64,000 nucleotides of DNA from Cladophialophora immunda (GCF_000835495.1 NW_015622542.1:5230485-5294484); one strand, 5' to 3'. Shown: positions 37,000 through 49,361, counted from the first letter of the stretch. The notes: generated from the letters alone by a model not told the origin. Numbers and translations: made by a program.

Positions 37000-39082
37000 A
37001 TGTCGTTTATTAGCGAGTAAGGTCTCTCCTGACGCCTGGTCGATCGAGACTATTTTGACTAACTCCTCTCAAGTGACCTGCGGCGAGTGGACGCTACCCT
37101 AGACAGGTTCCAGCTGAAGGAGGCGGAGGAAAGGGTGTCCGCCGCAACGACCGAAGGAGAAAGAGTCGCTGCTCCGCCTGTTGAGGATACTCGAACTGCC
37201 GAACTCAAAGCAGTAGTCAGAGCATTATCGACAACTTCAAGCTCGAGGCCCCTCCTACGTCGCTCTCGGTTGCGCAGTCTGCTACGTCAACTTGGCAGAA
37301 AAGAGGGGGAACAGGTGGTTGCTGAGACAATTTCACCAGACATTTCTAATCTGGAGTGGATTGCGACTGGAAAGGCAACGGCTCAGGTCTACGGGCTGAT
37401 CCTCAGTTCCCTCTTGGATCGAACAATTCCCTTGAGCGAGTCTATCTGGTACTGGGACGATATCTTGGGATCTTACGGAAATATTCTCCTCTACACAATT
37501 CAAACATCACCCGTCAGGTTTTGGGAGCAGGCGAAAGAGGTTTATGCTGATGCACGGCAGAAGTTCGTGCACGGCCATGACCTCACAGCGTCCGCGAGAC
37601 AAGCTACAAGGACCGTGACTGAGGGTTGGCGGGAGTTCTATGGCCTGGTTCAAAACAGCATTCGAGAGCGCTCTCTGGCCCAAGCCCAAACAAAGATCCT
37701 GTCGCCGTTTTCCATAGCCCGGATGCAAGCACGGAGAAATCTAGAGCGCATACAACATCTCCGGAAGACCAGTGCGGGAGCAATCGGCAGACTTGTTAGG
37801 GAATGCCTTGTTTTCGGTGGATCTGCAGAAGATCGGAGGCATGGTGCCTTGCTGCAAGTGCTGGAAGTCGAGGAAGATGACTGGCAGACCACGATAGCTC
37901 GAGCGGCCTATCTGCTGGATAGTGCCACAAGGAGTCAAGATGATGTTGAAGAGTTTAGCTTTGACCCACGAACAGCCTCCTCAACGGAGGTTGCTAACCT
38001 CTTGGTCAAGATTCTCGATGAGCGCCTTCCGAAACAGGAAAAGGAGGCCCGTGAATTGCGATTACAATACGGCAAACCGTCGAGATTAGTTCGCTACTGG
38101 ATTCCTGCCGTTGGCCTCCTCCTCTCAGGGAGTACACTTCTGCGGATACTTGTCAACAGAAAAGCCGAAATTGTCCAATGGTTCCGAGACCTAGGCCAAA
38201 CGAGCATCGACTTCTGGACAAACTGGGTCATCGAGCCGACGAAGAAACTCGTCGGCACGATCCGCCACGACGAGCAGAGCGAAATAGCGATCCAAAGCCG
38301 CGATAGTCTTCGCGCGGACAGGGAAAGTCTGGAGCGTATGGTGGTTGACTTCGCCATTCAGCACCCGGACGAGAAGGGCGCCAATTTTACAGAAGCACAG
38401 ATTGCGGAACTCAGGGCGAAAGTGAAGGAAGGGGACCTCACGCCGGTCTTGAGGGCGTACGAAAGAGAGATGCAGAGTCCGATCAAGAACGCCATCATGG
38501 GCGACCTGGTCCGGACCTTGCTCATCCAAGTCCAGAAGACCAAAGTCGACGTCGAGGTCGCGATCGGCGGAATAGATTCTCTGCTCAAGAGCCAAGAATT
38601 GCTGTTTGGCTTCGTTGGCATCGCGCCTGGGGTGCTCATCTCCTATTTCCTCTTCCAATGGTTGAGGAGCGTGCTCGGCGGGCGTAAGGGCCTACGCCAG
38701 GGCATGAAGAAGGGCGAGACAATCCGTCTTATCAGGTACATTTCCCAATTTCCGTCCCCGTTGCACCTACCACCCTCTGGTCCCAATCGCGCCCAAAGCT
38801 ACCCTCTGACCAAAATGCTGATTCTTCTACAGAAACATCGACCGCACACTGACCTCTTCGGACCTCGACATCGACCAAGGCATCATCTCCGAAGAAAACC
38901 ACGGCTTCCTCCTCTGCGAGACTCACTTGTTGCGTCAACGCGCCGCCCAAGTCCTGCCCAGGAGCGTGTGGAGAGAATTCCTCGAGGACCTCGACGATCT
39001 ACTTGACGTCAAGCAGGGAGTCAATCGGCAGATCCAGGTCGTGAGACGGATCGAATGGGCCTATGCGAAGTGGTTAAGATGA
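37000..39082 (+). CDS. NCA2: Nuclear control of ATPase protein 2 (Nca2), mitochondrial
   Basis: Exons 37000-37016 (17 nt), 37074-38735 and 38833-39082; 642 residues. The first exon gives MSFIS plus two bases, and the junction rebuilds DDLRRVDATLDRFQLK, so the start is in a separate tiny exon. The last intron is 97 nt, and its removal restores RLIRNIDRTLTSSD, ending in EWAYAKWLR. The protein has two hydrophobic segments, WIPAVGLLLSGSTLLRILV at about residue 345 and FGFVGIAPGVLISYFLFQWL near residue 525, consistent with a mitochondrial membrane protein. In yeast Nca2 is needed for proper expression of the Atp6/Atp8 subunits; the mechanism is not settled. Confidence 0.94.
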
Positions 39083-40243
39083 TAATGTGCGGTGTGCGAG
39101 TCCTACGATGGGAACCTGCAGTAGAACAAGGTAGAGGCAGACTCTGTGTTGGTGTGTATGTGTGCAAGAAATACTCTCTCTGTACGGTGTGTACCGTGGT
39201 CATAGCAAAGAAGTCCCTCCTACACAGCCACCACCGCCGGCCAGCTACTCGCTTCACCACCACCAAGACCAGAGAAAAAAAAAGGACAGCCGTCAAATAG
39301 CTGTCTCAGATCCGAGAGATCAATCAAAGCAACTACAAAATATGTTCATCATCTCGTGACATGGAGACAGCCCTCGCTTGCAAGTAGCCGTCCCCGGGTA
39401 TCCAAACTTTTCCACCCCTTCCCAATGCTCTCTTTTCCCTTTTTCCTGCCGTTGTCCTTGCTCATTTGCTCCTTTCCCTTGCCCTTTCACCTTCCCCCAT
39501 TCCCTCCTTTTTTGGCCGTGATCTCCTGTGCTAATCGAGCGTGCCTGATGTGTGGCATGCGCCTGGCTTGCCTGTGTCTTTCCTCACCTGCTCCTCCTTT
39601 CCGGCCGTCGCGCGGACAACCCGTGCCCTGCCTACGGAAAGCATAGGTGTGGCGTCGTGCAGCACGCAGCATCCCTTCCCTTCCCCTTTGTGCCTAGATC
39701 GCATGCCTCCAGACTTCGCTTTCCTTGTTGATACGGGGTATCCGTCTCTTAATCGGGTTTCGATTCATCCTTCCATGGTCTGGACTGCTTTGACTGGCGG
39801 AAGATCTCTGCGTGGACCGTATTTTCGGTGCGATCCAACATTTGTGTCAATATAGATAAACAAGAAACTCGGTGTCGCTAATAGGGATGCAGGCAAGCTG
39901 AATTTCTTCTGTCTCTTGATGTCTCGTGTTTTCTTTCCACTTTCGCGCTTGCTGAGAACCCGATAACTTGCCTAGCTATGCTCTGGTAGGTATGCAGGAG
40001 CAGCAGCACGTGAGAAGCTGCCGGGTTGTTTTCCCTTTCGATCCTTTGGCCCTTGATCCGAGCTTGGTCGTATTCAATTTCTCTCTGGTAATTTGTTTTC
40101 GCCGCGTACACGTATAATCCGATGGGAAGGACATCGGGCCTGGTGTCACTTTTCTAGAAGCCAGTGTCGCGGGGACTTGTATATTCACCAACTTCCATCC
40201 TTCTTTTACTCAGCTGGGTGATTGGAAGGGAGGCTTTTCATCA
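39083..40243. other. Convergent intergenic region
   Basis: About 1.2 kb between the stops of NCA2 (+) and a Zn2Cys6 regulator (-). It includes strongly C/T-rich sequence at about 39400-39520. No gene was recognised. Confidence 0.55.
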
Positions 40244-43200
40244 TTAGCCTTGAAACTGCTCTGCCGAAGACCACTGGCTCGAGCACACCTTGCTTAATCT
40301 CGCCCAGAACAGTTCCGCCATATAATTTGCCGCATCGGATTTCCGACCAAGCAGCGTCATTCCTTGGATGCAAGCCTCTGCCTGGTTGTACAAATCCTGG
40401 TACTCTGTATGCGTATGGACCCATTCGTGATTCGGATCCGTAGGATTGTCCCAGCTCGACAGCCAGGTGATGAAGACTTTACATGCACTCCCCATAGCCC
40501 GGACAAGGATGTCGGTCCAAGGCTCGGTGAGGATGGCGCTGCCGTTGCAGACAAAGTGGAACTCCGAGTTATCAGGCACAGAGGGTTTGTGCTCGGATAG
40601 CGACGCCTGTGCAATTTTGGCGATAGCGATGGCGTTGTCATGCCGCAGCTGTTTGATCAGGTGGCAGGATGTTCGCAGTGTGCGTTGAGGCTGCATCGTC
40701 TTCTCTTCACGGTCAACCTGGGCAATCGTATCTGCCAGGAGCAAGCATCCGTAGTGCCAGTGACCGTCCAGAATGACGTACCATGATTGTACGTGCGGCT
40801 CAAGGAAGTTGTGTTGGCTGACGCAGTCGTTCATGAACGGACCGTATGTTGTATTCCACTGTCTATAGACGTTGAGTGCGTCTTGAATGCACTTCTCGAG
40901 CTCCTGTGGTGGCGTCCTGCGGAACGCCAGGGTCTGTAGCTGCGCCACCTTGCGAAACATGAGAACTTTGACTGGGATCGCTTCCTGAAGCACCAAGGCC
41001 GCCTCGGCGAATTTGCAAGGCCACCGCGGCTGTGTTTTTCGGGGGCCTGCCCACTTGAAGCTCAATAAATAATCTCCCCACAGAGCGCGCTTGTCGTGGT
41101 CATCGGGGCTCTTAGGGAAGGATAGATATCCCTCGAGATCGCCAGGAGGGACGCCGTCGGAGTCAGCCATGTCTTCTCGGATCATGGAGCAATCCTCGTC
41201 CGGAATGACTAGCGGACGTTTGCTGATGGCCGATGAAGTTGTATCACACATGACGCCCAACCAGAACAGTAGATTGAACGTCTGGTGGTCCTTGAGAGCG
41301 AGAGCACCCATGGTGCCATAGCCGTATTCGCCATTCGCTTTCGATCGCAACCTCCGGTAGCGCTCGATCTTCCGCCGCCATGAAAACAAGTTTCGAACTG
41401 CCGTCTCTAAATAGATGGGTGGGGATGCCAATGCCTCGAGATCGCTTGCGTAGAATGGGTTCCAGTCTTCGTTGACTATGGTGTCCATGGCAGGGTCCGC
41501 ACATTGCGTAAAGGGCTCATAGACGGAGGAGTTGTCAGAGCCTCGACGGCTATTCGTCGAAGAGTCTGCTGGCGAAGTCTGCGTCTCTTGGGTGGATTTA
41601 CTTTTTCCATCGATCGGTCTCTGCGTCAGGGCGAAGATCATGTAAGCAAGAATCACTTTGAAAGAGTCGATCTCAGAGCTGGACTGGATGGCCGTCTTCG
41701 CCTCGTGCCACAGGGTCTTTTGAATAATTCGTTCGCATTCACTAGACAGCATCGGCTCGTTGGATTGCCCTGATTGCGAGAACAAGCCCGTCATGCGAGT
41801 CTGGCATGCCTTCATATGCGACATACCTTCCTTGCTTTTCCAGAAAGAATTGTGGGAGCCGTGTGACCATTGGCTGGCAAATGCCATGATCGCGGCATTA
41901 AGTGCTTTTGTAGCGGCACGGTTTTCAATAGCTGACAACTCGCGTCCTCTCAAGAGGGAGAATGCTGAGTCCAAGCGGGAGACCCGCGAAAAGATTCGAT
42001 TGTCGCTTAGACGAAGAGCGGCTTCTTCTGCTACTGAAGCAGGACTCGGGTGCGGGATGAGGTCTCGAAGCTCGGTCTCGTATGGACAGTTCTTCTCCGT
42101 CACCCAACATGACAAAGAGTTCTCAAAGCTATCGTGGTAGATGCGTAGCAGGCCACTCGCAATCATCGACTTCATTGCTGCGTCGGCGAAATGAAGTTGG
42201 CGAGTCGAAAGCTGAGCAGTGCTTTGCGGTCTACCATTTGTCGAAAGGGCCGAACTGTTTGCCTGCGTCTTTGATCGCGTGCTTTCGGGTGACCCTCGAT
42301 CAGTTGAGGCCGAGTAGTGATAGCCGTGTGGGAATCTCGCACGTTTGGCGCGTGCTGACGTTGAATCAGTGTGAGGGGCTTCGTCCTCGCAGCTAGTCTC
42401 GGAACTAAGTGAAGTCAAACTTGGAGACGACTCGGTCTTAGAGGTCGCATTGCTAGAGTCGTTAGAATTGGAAACGGGTGAAGTAGAAGATGATTCTCGA
42501 CGGACAAGCCCAACGCCATTCCATCGATCGCGGCCTGCGCATTCTCCAGCGAGCGACCGACTCGGGGCAGCGGCGTCCCCGACGACAGTCTTGCCAGAGA
42601 CTGCCGCGCCATTTGACCATGAGACAATCGAAGGTGCAGTTTGGTTGCCGTTCACGTCTCCATGGTAAAGAGTTTCAGATTTGGGCGAGGTCTTCGCGAA
42701 CGCGGCGCTTCTGATATAAGTTGACTGGAAGGACTCAGTGATCCCATTCCGCCCAGTGCCATGGAAAGCCTGGGAGGTGGGAGCGAGCTGCGGATAGCTA
42801 ATCGGATCCGCAAATGATGAATAGCCATTGGAATATGGAATTTGAAGTTTGGTCTCTGGCGTGGCTGCTGGATTAGTGACGCATTCAGGTAAACCGGTCG
42901 ATTCCAACTTTCTTTTCACGCCTTTCGGTAAGCCTTGGAGAGGAAGCGTGCGAAGCCAGTCGAATGTACACGTCTTGCTTGTCCTTGCACAGTTTGAGCA
43001 GGCTTCACAGGTCGATCCAGACGATTCGGATGGGTCGTTCTCACGGAATGGAAAGTTGACGACCTTCAAGGCGCCCGCGTCGCATGCCCTTCTGCTCTTG
43101 CGGCACTGATCACAGGCTTGGTACTGTCGGCGTGAAGTTTTGGAGTATCCAGAAGTGGTTGAGCCGCCAGCGTGGACTTCAAGGTCGGAGGCGACCGTAG

Positions 43201-43387
43201 CCATTGATGATGACGATAACGGTGATGACGAAGAAGGAACATGCTCTGTGTCGTCGGTGGAAGATGAAGAGAAGATTAAACGGCGAGGTTCAGTTGTCGC
43301 ATCGCAAGAAGCGGAGTGGTACAGATCGGGACCAAGGCCAGAACCAACTCTTTCTCCACCCACAGGCCACCGCTCGACGAGCACCAC
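40244..43387 (-). CDS. Large Zn2Cys6 transcription factor with an expanded zinc-cluster loop
   Basis: A single exon of 1047 residues if the first ATG is used; an in-frame ATG at MATVASDLEV, about 60 residues in, is an alternative. The DNA-binding region reads RRQYQACDQCRKSRRACD, a loop of about 25 residues, then CSNCARTSKTCTFDWL. The two Cys triplets are therefore normal (C-x2-C-x6-C each) but the loop joining them is much longer than the usual 5-9 residues. I recall a fungal subfamily with this layout. About 280 Ser-rich, disordered residues follow, then a helical fungal transcription factor domain in the C-terminal half. No intron is needed. Targets are unknown. Confidence 0.88.
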   Translation of the reverse strand: MVLVERWPVGGERVGSGLGPDLYHSASCDATTEPRRLIFSSSSTDDTEHVPSSSSPLSSSSMATVASDLEVHAGGSTTSGYSKTSRRQYQACDQCRKSRRACDAGALKVVNFPFRENDPSESSGSTCEACSNCARTSKTCTFDWLRTLPLQGLPKGVKRKLESTGLPECVTNPAATPETKLQIPYSNGYSSFADPISYPQLAPTSQAFHGTGRNGITESFQSTYIRSAAFAKTSPKSETLYHGDVNGNQTAPSIVSWSNGAAVSGKTVVGDAAAPSRSLAGECAGRDRWNGVGLVRRESSSTSPVSNSNDSSNATSKTESSPSLTSLSSETSCEDEAPHTDSTSARAKRARFPHGYHYSASTDRGSPESTRSKTQANSSALSTNGRPQSTAQLSTRQLHFADAAMKSMIASGLLRIYHDSFENSLSCWVTEKNCPYETELRDLIPHPSPASVAEEAALRLSDNRIFSRVSRLDSAFSLLRGRELSAIENRAATKALNAAIMAFASQWSHGSHNSFWKSKEGMSHMKACQTRMTGLFSQSGQSNEPMLSSECERIIQKTLWHEAKTAIQSSSEIDSFKVILAYMIFALTQRPIDGKSKSTQETQTSPADSSTNSRRGSDNSSVYEPFTQCADPAMDTIVNEDWNPFYASDLEALASPPIYLETAVRNLFSWRRKIERYRRLRSKANGEYGYGTMGALALKDHQTFNLLFWLGVMCDTTSSAISKRPLVIPDEDCSMIREDMADSDGVPPGDLEGYLSFPKSPDDHDKRALWGDYLLSFKWAGPRKTQPRWPCKFAEAALVLQEAIPVKVLMFRKVAQLQTLAFRRTPPQELEKCIQDALNVYRQWNTTYGPFMNDCVSQHNFLEPHVQSWYVILDGHWHYGCLLLADTIAQVDREEKTMQPQRTLRTSCHLIKQLRHDNAIAIAKIAQASLSEHKPSVPDNSEFHFVCNGSAILTEPWTDILVRAMGSACKVFITWLSSWDNPTDPNHEWVHTHTEYQDLYNQAEACIQGMTLLGRKSDAANYMAELFWARLSKVCSSQWSSAEQFQG

Positions 43388-46300
43388 AGCTCAGCAGACG
43401 CAAGGATGCGAACTGTTGCGTCGCAGGTGGACACGGTGCAACCTGGGGAAGGACGGCAGGGCGAATGGCAAGCCGCAATCCGCTTCAGACCGCCACTAAC
43501 TCTTGGAATTACGGAAGGTGGAACGCTCCGGGGGTCTCAGAGGGAGGGCGAGTTTTTCTCGATGAGGATTTGTGCTTTCTGGCTGTGTGACCTTGGGCAG
43601 GGATTTGATGGGATGGACGCGAGGAGAATGGAAAAGGGATGACTGAGGGCTGAAAGCGGGGACGTGGTAGGAGGTTCAAGGTCGGTCGACGGAGGGGAGG
43701 GGTGGGGGGGAGGCTCGAATCGAGATGTGAGGTTTACCAGCTGCCTTGGAGTACGTCCAAGCCATGATTCTGATGGATGAGACGGCTCTGACGGGCTGCG
43801 ATGGGTTCTGCTGGTTGGTGCCTGGCCAGCTGGTTGTGGTATAGCGAAATGCAATAATCATCAAGGTTATTGCCCATTAGCTGGGCGACTAATGAGCGGA
43901 ACACGAGCCTGGTGAGCCTGTTCAGCCTGCGACGGCTCCAGGGTTCCAGGGCTGGTGGGCTCCGCATCACCCCCAAATCCCTCTTGGGCCTGAAGTCCTG
44001 GACAACTGCCACAGCCCACCAGCCCATGTCTCGGTAGGCTTCTCCATAATTAATCTGCCCTTCAATTCCCGGGGCGGATGTGGTATACGGCAAGTGGTTA
44101 GTCAGTCGTTGCCTCAGAACGGAGCATTGACTTGACTGGTCTTTGACAGATTGCTGGCAGGTATTCAGTCAGTTCAAACAGGTCCTCCCTACCTCCAGCC
44201 GGCCCCCAGTCCACCTCCCGCTCAGAGGCGTCACCCACCGACCTCAGACAACAAAAACAACACCCCTGCCCTCCCTGCAAATCCCAGTAACTAGCTCAAA
44301 GGGAGTTACCGAGTTGTGGGGGAGGGTCTCGGGAGCCCGTTTAGTCGTCCCCTGTACGGAGCACAAATGAGCCTTCTCCTCAGCTAAGCCTACCTCACTC
44401 CCCTGTCCTCGTGCGGACCGCCTATTCCAGAACGAGAGAAGAGCCAGCATCGCGACGGCACAGTTGGCATTTGGCCTGGCAATACAATAAGGCGTCAATG
44501 GGCCCCAGCAAAGGCCCCCCTAGTCCATGGGGAAATGCTGTCAAGGCGCGCGCCCCGTTATGCACAATGCCACAAGGAGACGGATTGGCCGAGCTGGAAA
44601 CAGGTACAAAGTACTCCATATCAGAGTATTGTTTGCAATCGTTTCAGGGGGAACAATTGCCCCAGAGAAGGGCAAAAGAGCCACGTCGACAGGTCAGATT
44701 GCCACACACCCCTCAGGTCAAAAGATGAAGATTGCGAATGAGACTACCAATACCACCCTAACGTGGCAATCCAGTCCTTGTCCAAAGAGTCCAGGTCTGG
44801 CATCTTCCACTCGTTTGAGGGGAGCCTGGCCTGTGCATATGCAATTCCTGCCTCGCGGCAAACCCTTTGGGTTAGGTGCGGCTTCTCCTGTTGGTTACCA
44901 CCAAAAGCTGCCTACCGACAAGAGGACGAGAGAGGCCCAAAGGTCTTGACTTGTCTTGTGTGCTCCTCCAATAGCAGCAACCGAAGGTCATCAATGACGA
45001 GTGATCGTCACTTACCGTGATTGTGATGGGACAGGTCTAACAATTTTTGCTAACTTCGACAATTGGCAAAAGGTGTAGGCATTCGATAGGCTTCATCGAT
45101 CTCTAGCGCCTGTCGGGCTCCATATCTCGACATCTGCCCGGCCTCGCCATTCTCAGAGGTATGCAGCCCTTTTGGCAAGACAGGTTTTGAGGCCACTGGC
45201 TGGACAAGGGCTTGCTTGGCTTTAGAGCTTCCGGATATCACTCCCCGCTGCATGAAAGTCAGCGACATCCCAATTATACTGCAAGCAGCTGGCGAACTAC
45301 CATGAGCAGAAACCTTTTATCCTTCTCTCGAAAGACAAAGTGCACATGCCAGAAGCCGGGTCGATCCTGCAATCGCCCTCGGCTGGTCGTTCTCGGCTGA
45401 TCCGAGTAGATGCTCTTGACTGTTGACATTGGTTGCACTTTTACTAGCAAAAAGCGCTTTCGATTCAAACTGATCGGGGCCGCTCGACAATGCACCTTGA
45501 ATTCACTGACAACGTTTTTGGCGCCCTGGCAGCATTTTGTTGCAATATCTGCTCGTGGACTGGCGGCATCATAGGACTAAGCAGAGGGTAAACGAGTATA
45601 CGGGCTGGCCGGATACTCGATCCTATTTCACTGTCCCATCAAACAATCACGTCTTCAACTCGTGTAGCGGTATCGATTTCTAGTAGAAGTCACAGAGTTC
45701 GCAAGTCCTGATTTTTCGGGGTCTTGGGCCTTTCTTCAAAGACTTGATTTCCAATCAATCCCACTGGAAGTAACATGTCGTTGCCGTACTGGTCCCCTTG
45801 CTAAACGAGGTCTTAGTGGCGGCGTCGCTGGTCACATCTCGCGTCGAGACTCGGGAAATGAGGGTTGATCTGGCATTGATTCCCTTGTGCATGGCTATAG
45901 CACGCTGAAAGCTCCCCATCTTATTTTGCTGATGTCCCTGTAGCAGAGACATGTATCTGCGCAAAGCAAGTCGGCCTGTGGAGGCCGAGACATAGCACGT
46001 CAACTTCGTAGGAAGAATCCGCGTTGCTTGTCATCTGCTCTGTGAAAGAAGAGATCTCGCACGAGATAAGCCGAACATGTTCGATATTGATCGGAAAGCT
46101 GCATATTACGTCTCGTTCCTGTAGAGATATTCTAATACTCTTCAGGAGTAGTACATCCTCGTCATAACTGACGCTAGGACTGCTTTGCCTCGCCTGGCCC
46201 TCGGACCATTGACGAAAGGATTCCTACTCACATATGTAGAGGTTGAAGTAAGAAAGGCTGACGGTGAGAGTGGGAAAATCCTCATGCACTTCTCTAGCTT

Positions 46301-46826
46301 TTCAACCGACTGCAGAACAAACTTACCCCGTGTAAAAGCTGCCTATGAAGCTGTGAAGAGTTGAACTCATGGCAGGACTGACATGTCGTTGCGGCTTGTC
46401 GCGTCGAGTAGAATGAAGAGCTGCGATGGCGACCTATAAATGTGTATTTGAGACACGTAGAGTAGATCAACTGACCGAGTGAGGAAGGGCGATATTCCAC
46501 CTGTTGAACTTCTGTCAATTGCACCGGGCATGGCATCTCTGGCGAAGTCCAGGCTGAGATGAAAGTGCGGTTCTGGATCTGTCCGGATTAATAGTATTTC
46601 CGAACCCGAACCCGAAGATGTTCGCCGCAGGCTCTGAATTGCTGCGCTCGCAAGTGAACAAATAAACATCCCGTCTCAGGATCACACATTCTCTAGAGTT
46701 CTGCCTTGCGCCCTCAAGTGTTCCGATGCAAGTATCCGATACCGACTTCGCCCCAGTCAAGGGTTAGTTGAAATACCTGCAAACACTTCTCTACTGTCCA
46801 AGGAAGCCTTGATCTTGAACCCGAAA
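43388..46826. other. 3.4 kb stretch without a recognised gene
   Basis: This is the longest apparently empty stretch, between the 5' ends of a Zn2Cys6 gene (-) and the RRM/PWI gene (+). Frames of 60-140 codons occur on both strands, but none shows a domain or a plausible exon chain. I saw no tRNA, long terminal repeat or transposase motif. It may hold long 5' UTRs or regulatory sequence, a non-coding RNA, or decayed DNA. Confidence 0.45.
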
Positions 46827-49361
46827 ATGTACAACCCGCCCTACCAAGGTTGGTCTGCGCAATTGCCCCTCGTCCAAACAGAAGTTGACATCTGAGCAGC
46901 ATCAGGGCAGTATGGCGCGCCGGGAGACTATGCAAACTTCCCCGGCGCACCGCCTGGAATGGGTAAATCGCCCTCGAGTGCGAGGATCAATCACAACTAC
47001 AATACTGACAAGTTTTTGCCAGGTCCTCCTCCTGGTATGGCACCTCCGGGCATGGGCGCTCCCCCCGGAATGCAGCAGCAAGAGGCTCACCAACCAGGCA
47101 GACCTGGCTCCTTTCCTCCAAATTTCCAGCCACCGCCTAACATGCCCAATATCAACTTCTCCGCGCCTGTCATTCGCCTGGGAACCTCTGGACCCTCCAA
47201 ACCCGATGCCGCCGGTGGTCGTGAGGATCGAGAAAGAGGCGGACGAAGACCTGGTCTAGGGGCTGGCGCGAGCTCGGATTTCCGTGGAGAGAGAGACCGG
47301 ATTACACAAATTCAACCACCTACGAAGGAGGAAATCATAAAGACAATTTACGTCGGTGGCATTACCGAGGGAGCTGGAGGCGATGAAGGCATCGAAAGGA
47401 TATTGAACGCAGCAGGAAGTCTACGGAGATGGGTCCGTGCCACGGATGCCGATGGCAAGCCTTGCAAGTTTGGTTTTGCAGAGTACGAAGACCCCGAAAG
47501 CCTCAGTACTGCCATAGAAGTACTAAGGGATATTGAGGTTCCTGTCAAGCGGCAGACTCCAGCTGAGGCGAAGGCGAACGAGGATGTCGAGATCGAAATG
47601 TCTAAACTAGTGGTGCGTCAGATAAAAGCAAGTTTGGACACCGTCATACTGACATGGGTGCAGGTTGTCGCCGATGACAATTCGCGAAGCTACATTGAGC
47701 AGTGGCAAGAATCCCAGGGTGGAAAGGATACGGATCAAGTAGAAATGCGACTTGATCATGCCCGAAGTGCGCTGGATGCCGTCCTCAACGATCTTCGCAA
47801 ACCCGCAGTTCCAGCACAGAAAGACGAAATGTCAAACATTGATCGAGAAGGCGATGTCAACATGATGGACGGAACACAGACAGATGGTGCGACTGGAGAA
47901 GTGGTCACCATTCCCATTGCCATTGATGATGAATTGTCCGATATTCCGGCAGAGATGCGCGAGACTGTAGCGAAAGAAATCGCAGCATTCCGGGATCGGA
48001 GTAATCGTCGCGATCTGGAGCGCATGAAACGCGAAGAAGAGATAGAACAACAAGAACGGACCCGCATGATGAATGGCGACCGTTTCAACCGCCTCGCTTC
48101 CCCACCTCCTTCAGCACCTGCAGGACCTGCCGGCACGAACGGCATACCGGTTGGCCCAAGAGGGGCGCCTGCCGGACCAAAAGGCTTTGGCGTGCAAATT
48201 CCACGAGAATACCAAAAAGGTGTTGTGCTGGTCAACGGGACGGCAATCAATGGAGCTTCTGCATTCGAAGACGAAGACACAGACGCCAGCGACGAGGAGC
48301 TCGAACGACGGCGCAAGGAAAAGAGAGATGCCGAACTGGAGAAGCAATTCCTGGATCAGGAGCGCCGATGGCTGAACCGGGAGAGATCACGGACAGAAGC
48401 TGTTGAACGTGTAAAGAAGCGCGAGAAGGACGAAGCAGGCCGCGTGGAAGAGGAGAAGGAAGCTATGCGCAAACGATTGCATGATTGGAACGACGACACC
48501 GAGGCTTCCCGTAAGACCGAGGAGTACTACGCCGACCGGAGCATATGGATCCGGAACCGGGCGAGCTTTCGCCAGCGCGAAATCGCAAATGACGATGCAG
48601 ATCGCGCGGCAGAACAGCGAGAGCGAGCCCGGGAACTACACCAGCGTGAACGAGTGGATGCCATGACAGACGATTTCCTCATTCGGCAAGAACGAGATAT
48701 GCTCAACAAGGAACAAGATCGGGAGGAGGAAGAGCGCGCACAGGCTTCGCGGCGCGAACCCGCCCGCTTCAAGTTGTCCCTGGGAGCTGCGGCACAGAAA
48801 GCCGCAGCACAGAGTGCCTCCCAAGTTTCGAAACGTACTGTTGCGGACGTGGAGGGTCTTCTCGAGGACGAAGAGGAAGAATCCAAAGCCGGCACGCGCA
48901 GAACGCTCATCCCTATTGAATACGACGCCTCGACGACTGCGGGAATGTCAGAAGAAGAGCGCGCCCAAGCAGCTCGCCAGCTCGCCGCGGACATCCCCAA
49001 TGATAAAGAAGGGCTATGGGCGTGGGATATCAAGTGGGAGTTTGTGGATGAAAGTATCATTGAGGAGCGATTGAAGCCATTTGTGGAGAAGAAGATCGTG
49101 GAGTACCTCGGTGTGCAGGAGCAAATGCTCGTGGATGTGGTCGTCAATGCTCTCACATCCAGGGGCAAACCGCAGGATCTGGTAGGAGAACTGGAAGGGG
49201 TAAGTGCTCTGAGGTTTTTCCTTTTTGAATCCGACTTGGAAAGTGCAGCATTACTAACTCATCGACAGGCCCTGGATGAAGAAGCCGAAGTTCTTGTCCG
49301 CAAACTCTGGCGGATGCTCATTTTCTTCTCCGAGTCCGAGAAGAGGGGTCTTGCGGCTTAG
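46827..49361 (+). CDS. RRM + PWI splicing factor of the RBM25/Snu71 type
   Basis: Five exons, 46827-46848, 46906-46962, 47023-47612, 47664-49199 and 49269-49361; 765 residues. The first three exons join into a Pro/Gly/Met-rich start (MYNPPYQ, GAPPGMG, APPGMGAPPG). An RRM follows at about residues 120-200 with RNP2 IYVGGI and RNP1 CKFGFAEY. The long middle is rich in Arg/Glu (RRKEKRDAELEKQF) and likely coiled or charged-helical. The C-terminus is a PWI domain (WAWDIKWEFVDE, LVDVVVNAL, VRKLWRMLIFF). RBM25 and Snu71 act with the U1 snRNP in 5' splice-site choice. Introns 3 and 4 are 51 and 69 nt, have normal signals, and are in frame without stops, so unspliced reading remains open. Confidence 0.93.
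47613..47663 (+). other. 51-nt in-frame intron of the RRM/PWI gene
   Basis: The donor is GTGCGT, the acceptor GGTGCAG, and a TACTGAC branch-like element lies 15-20 nt before the acceptor. The length is 17 codons and there is no stop, so retention would insert 17 residues. Confidence 0.75.
49200..49268 (+). other. 69-nt in-frame intron of the RRM/PWI gene
   Basis: The donor is GTAAGT, a TACTAAC-type branch site lies near 49253-49259, and the acceptor is ATCGACAG. The length is 23 codons with no stop. It lies inside the PWI domain, so retention would insert 23 residues there. Confidence 0.8.

Noticed and set aside
46959..47022. ATG at 46959 as start of the RRM/PWI protein
   Set aside because: The following 60 nt have donor and acceptor signals, and removing them joins a continuous Pro/Gly/Met-rich N-terminus to two upstream exons starting at 46827.
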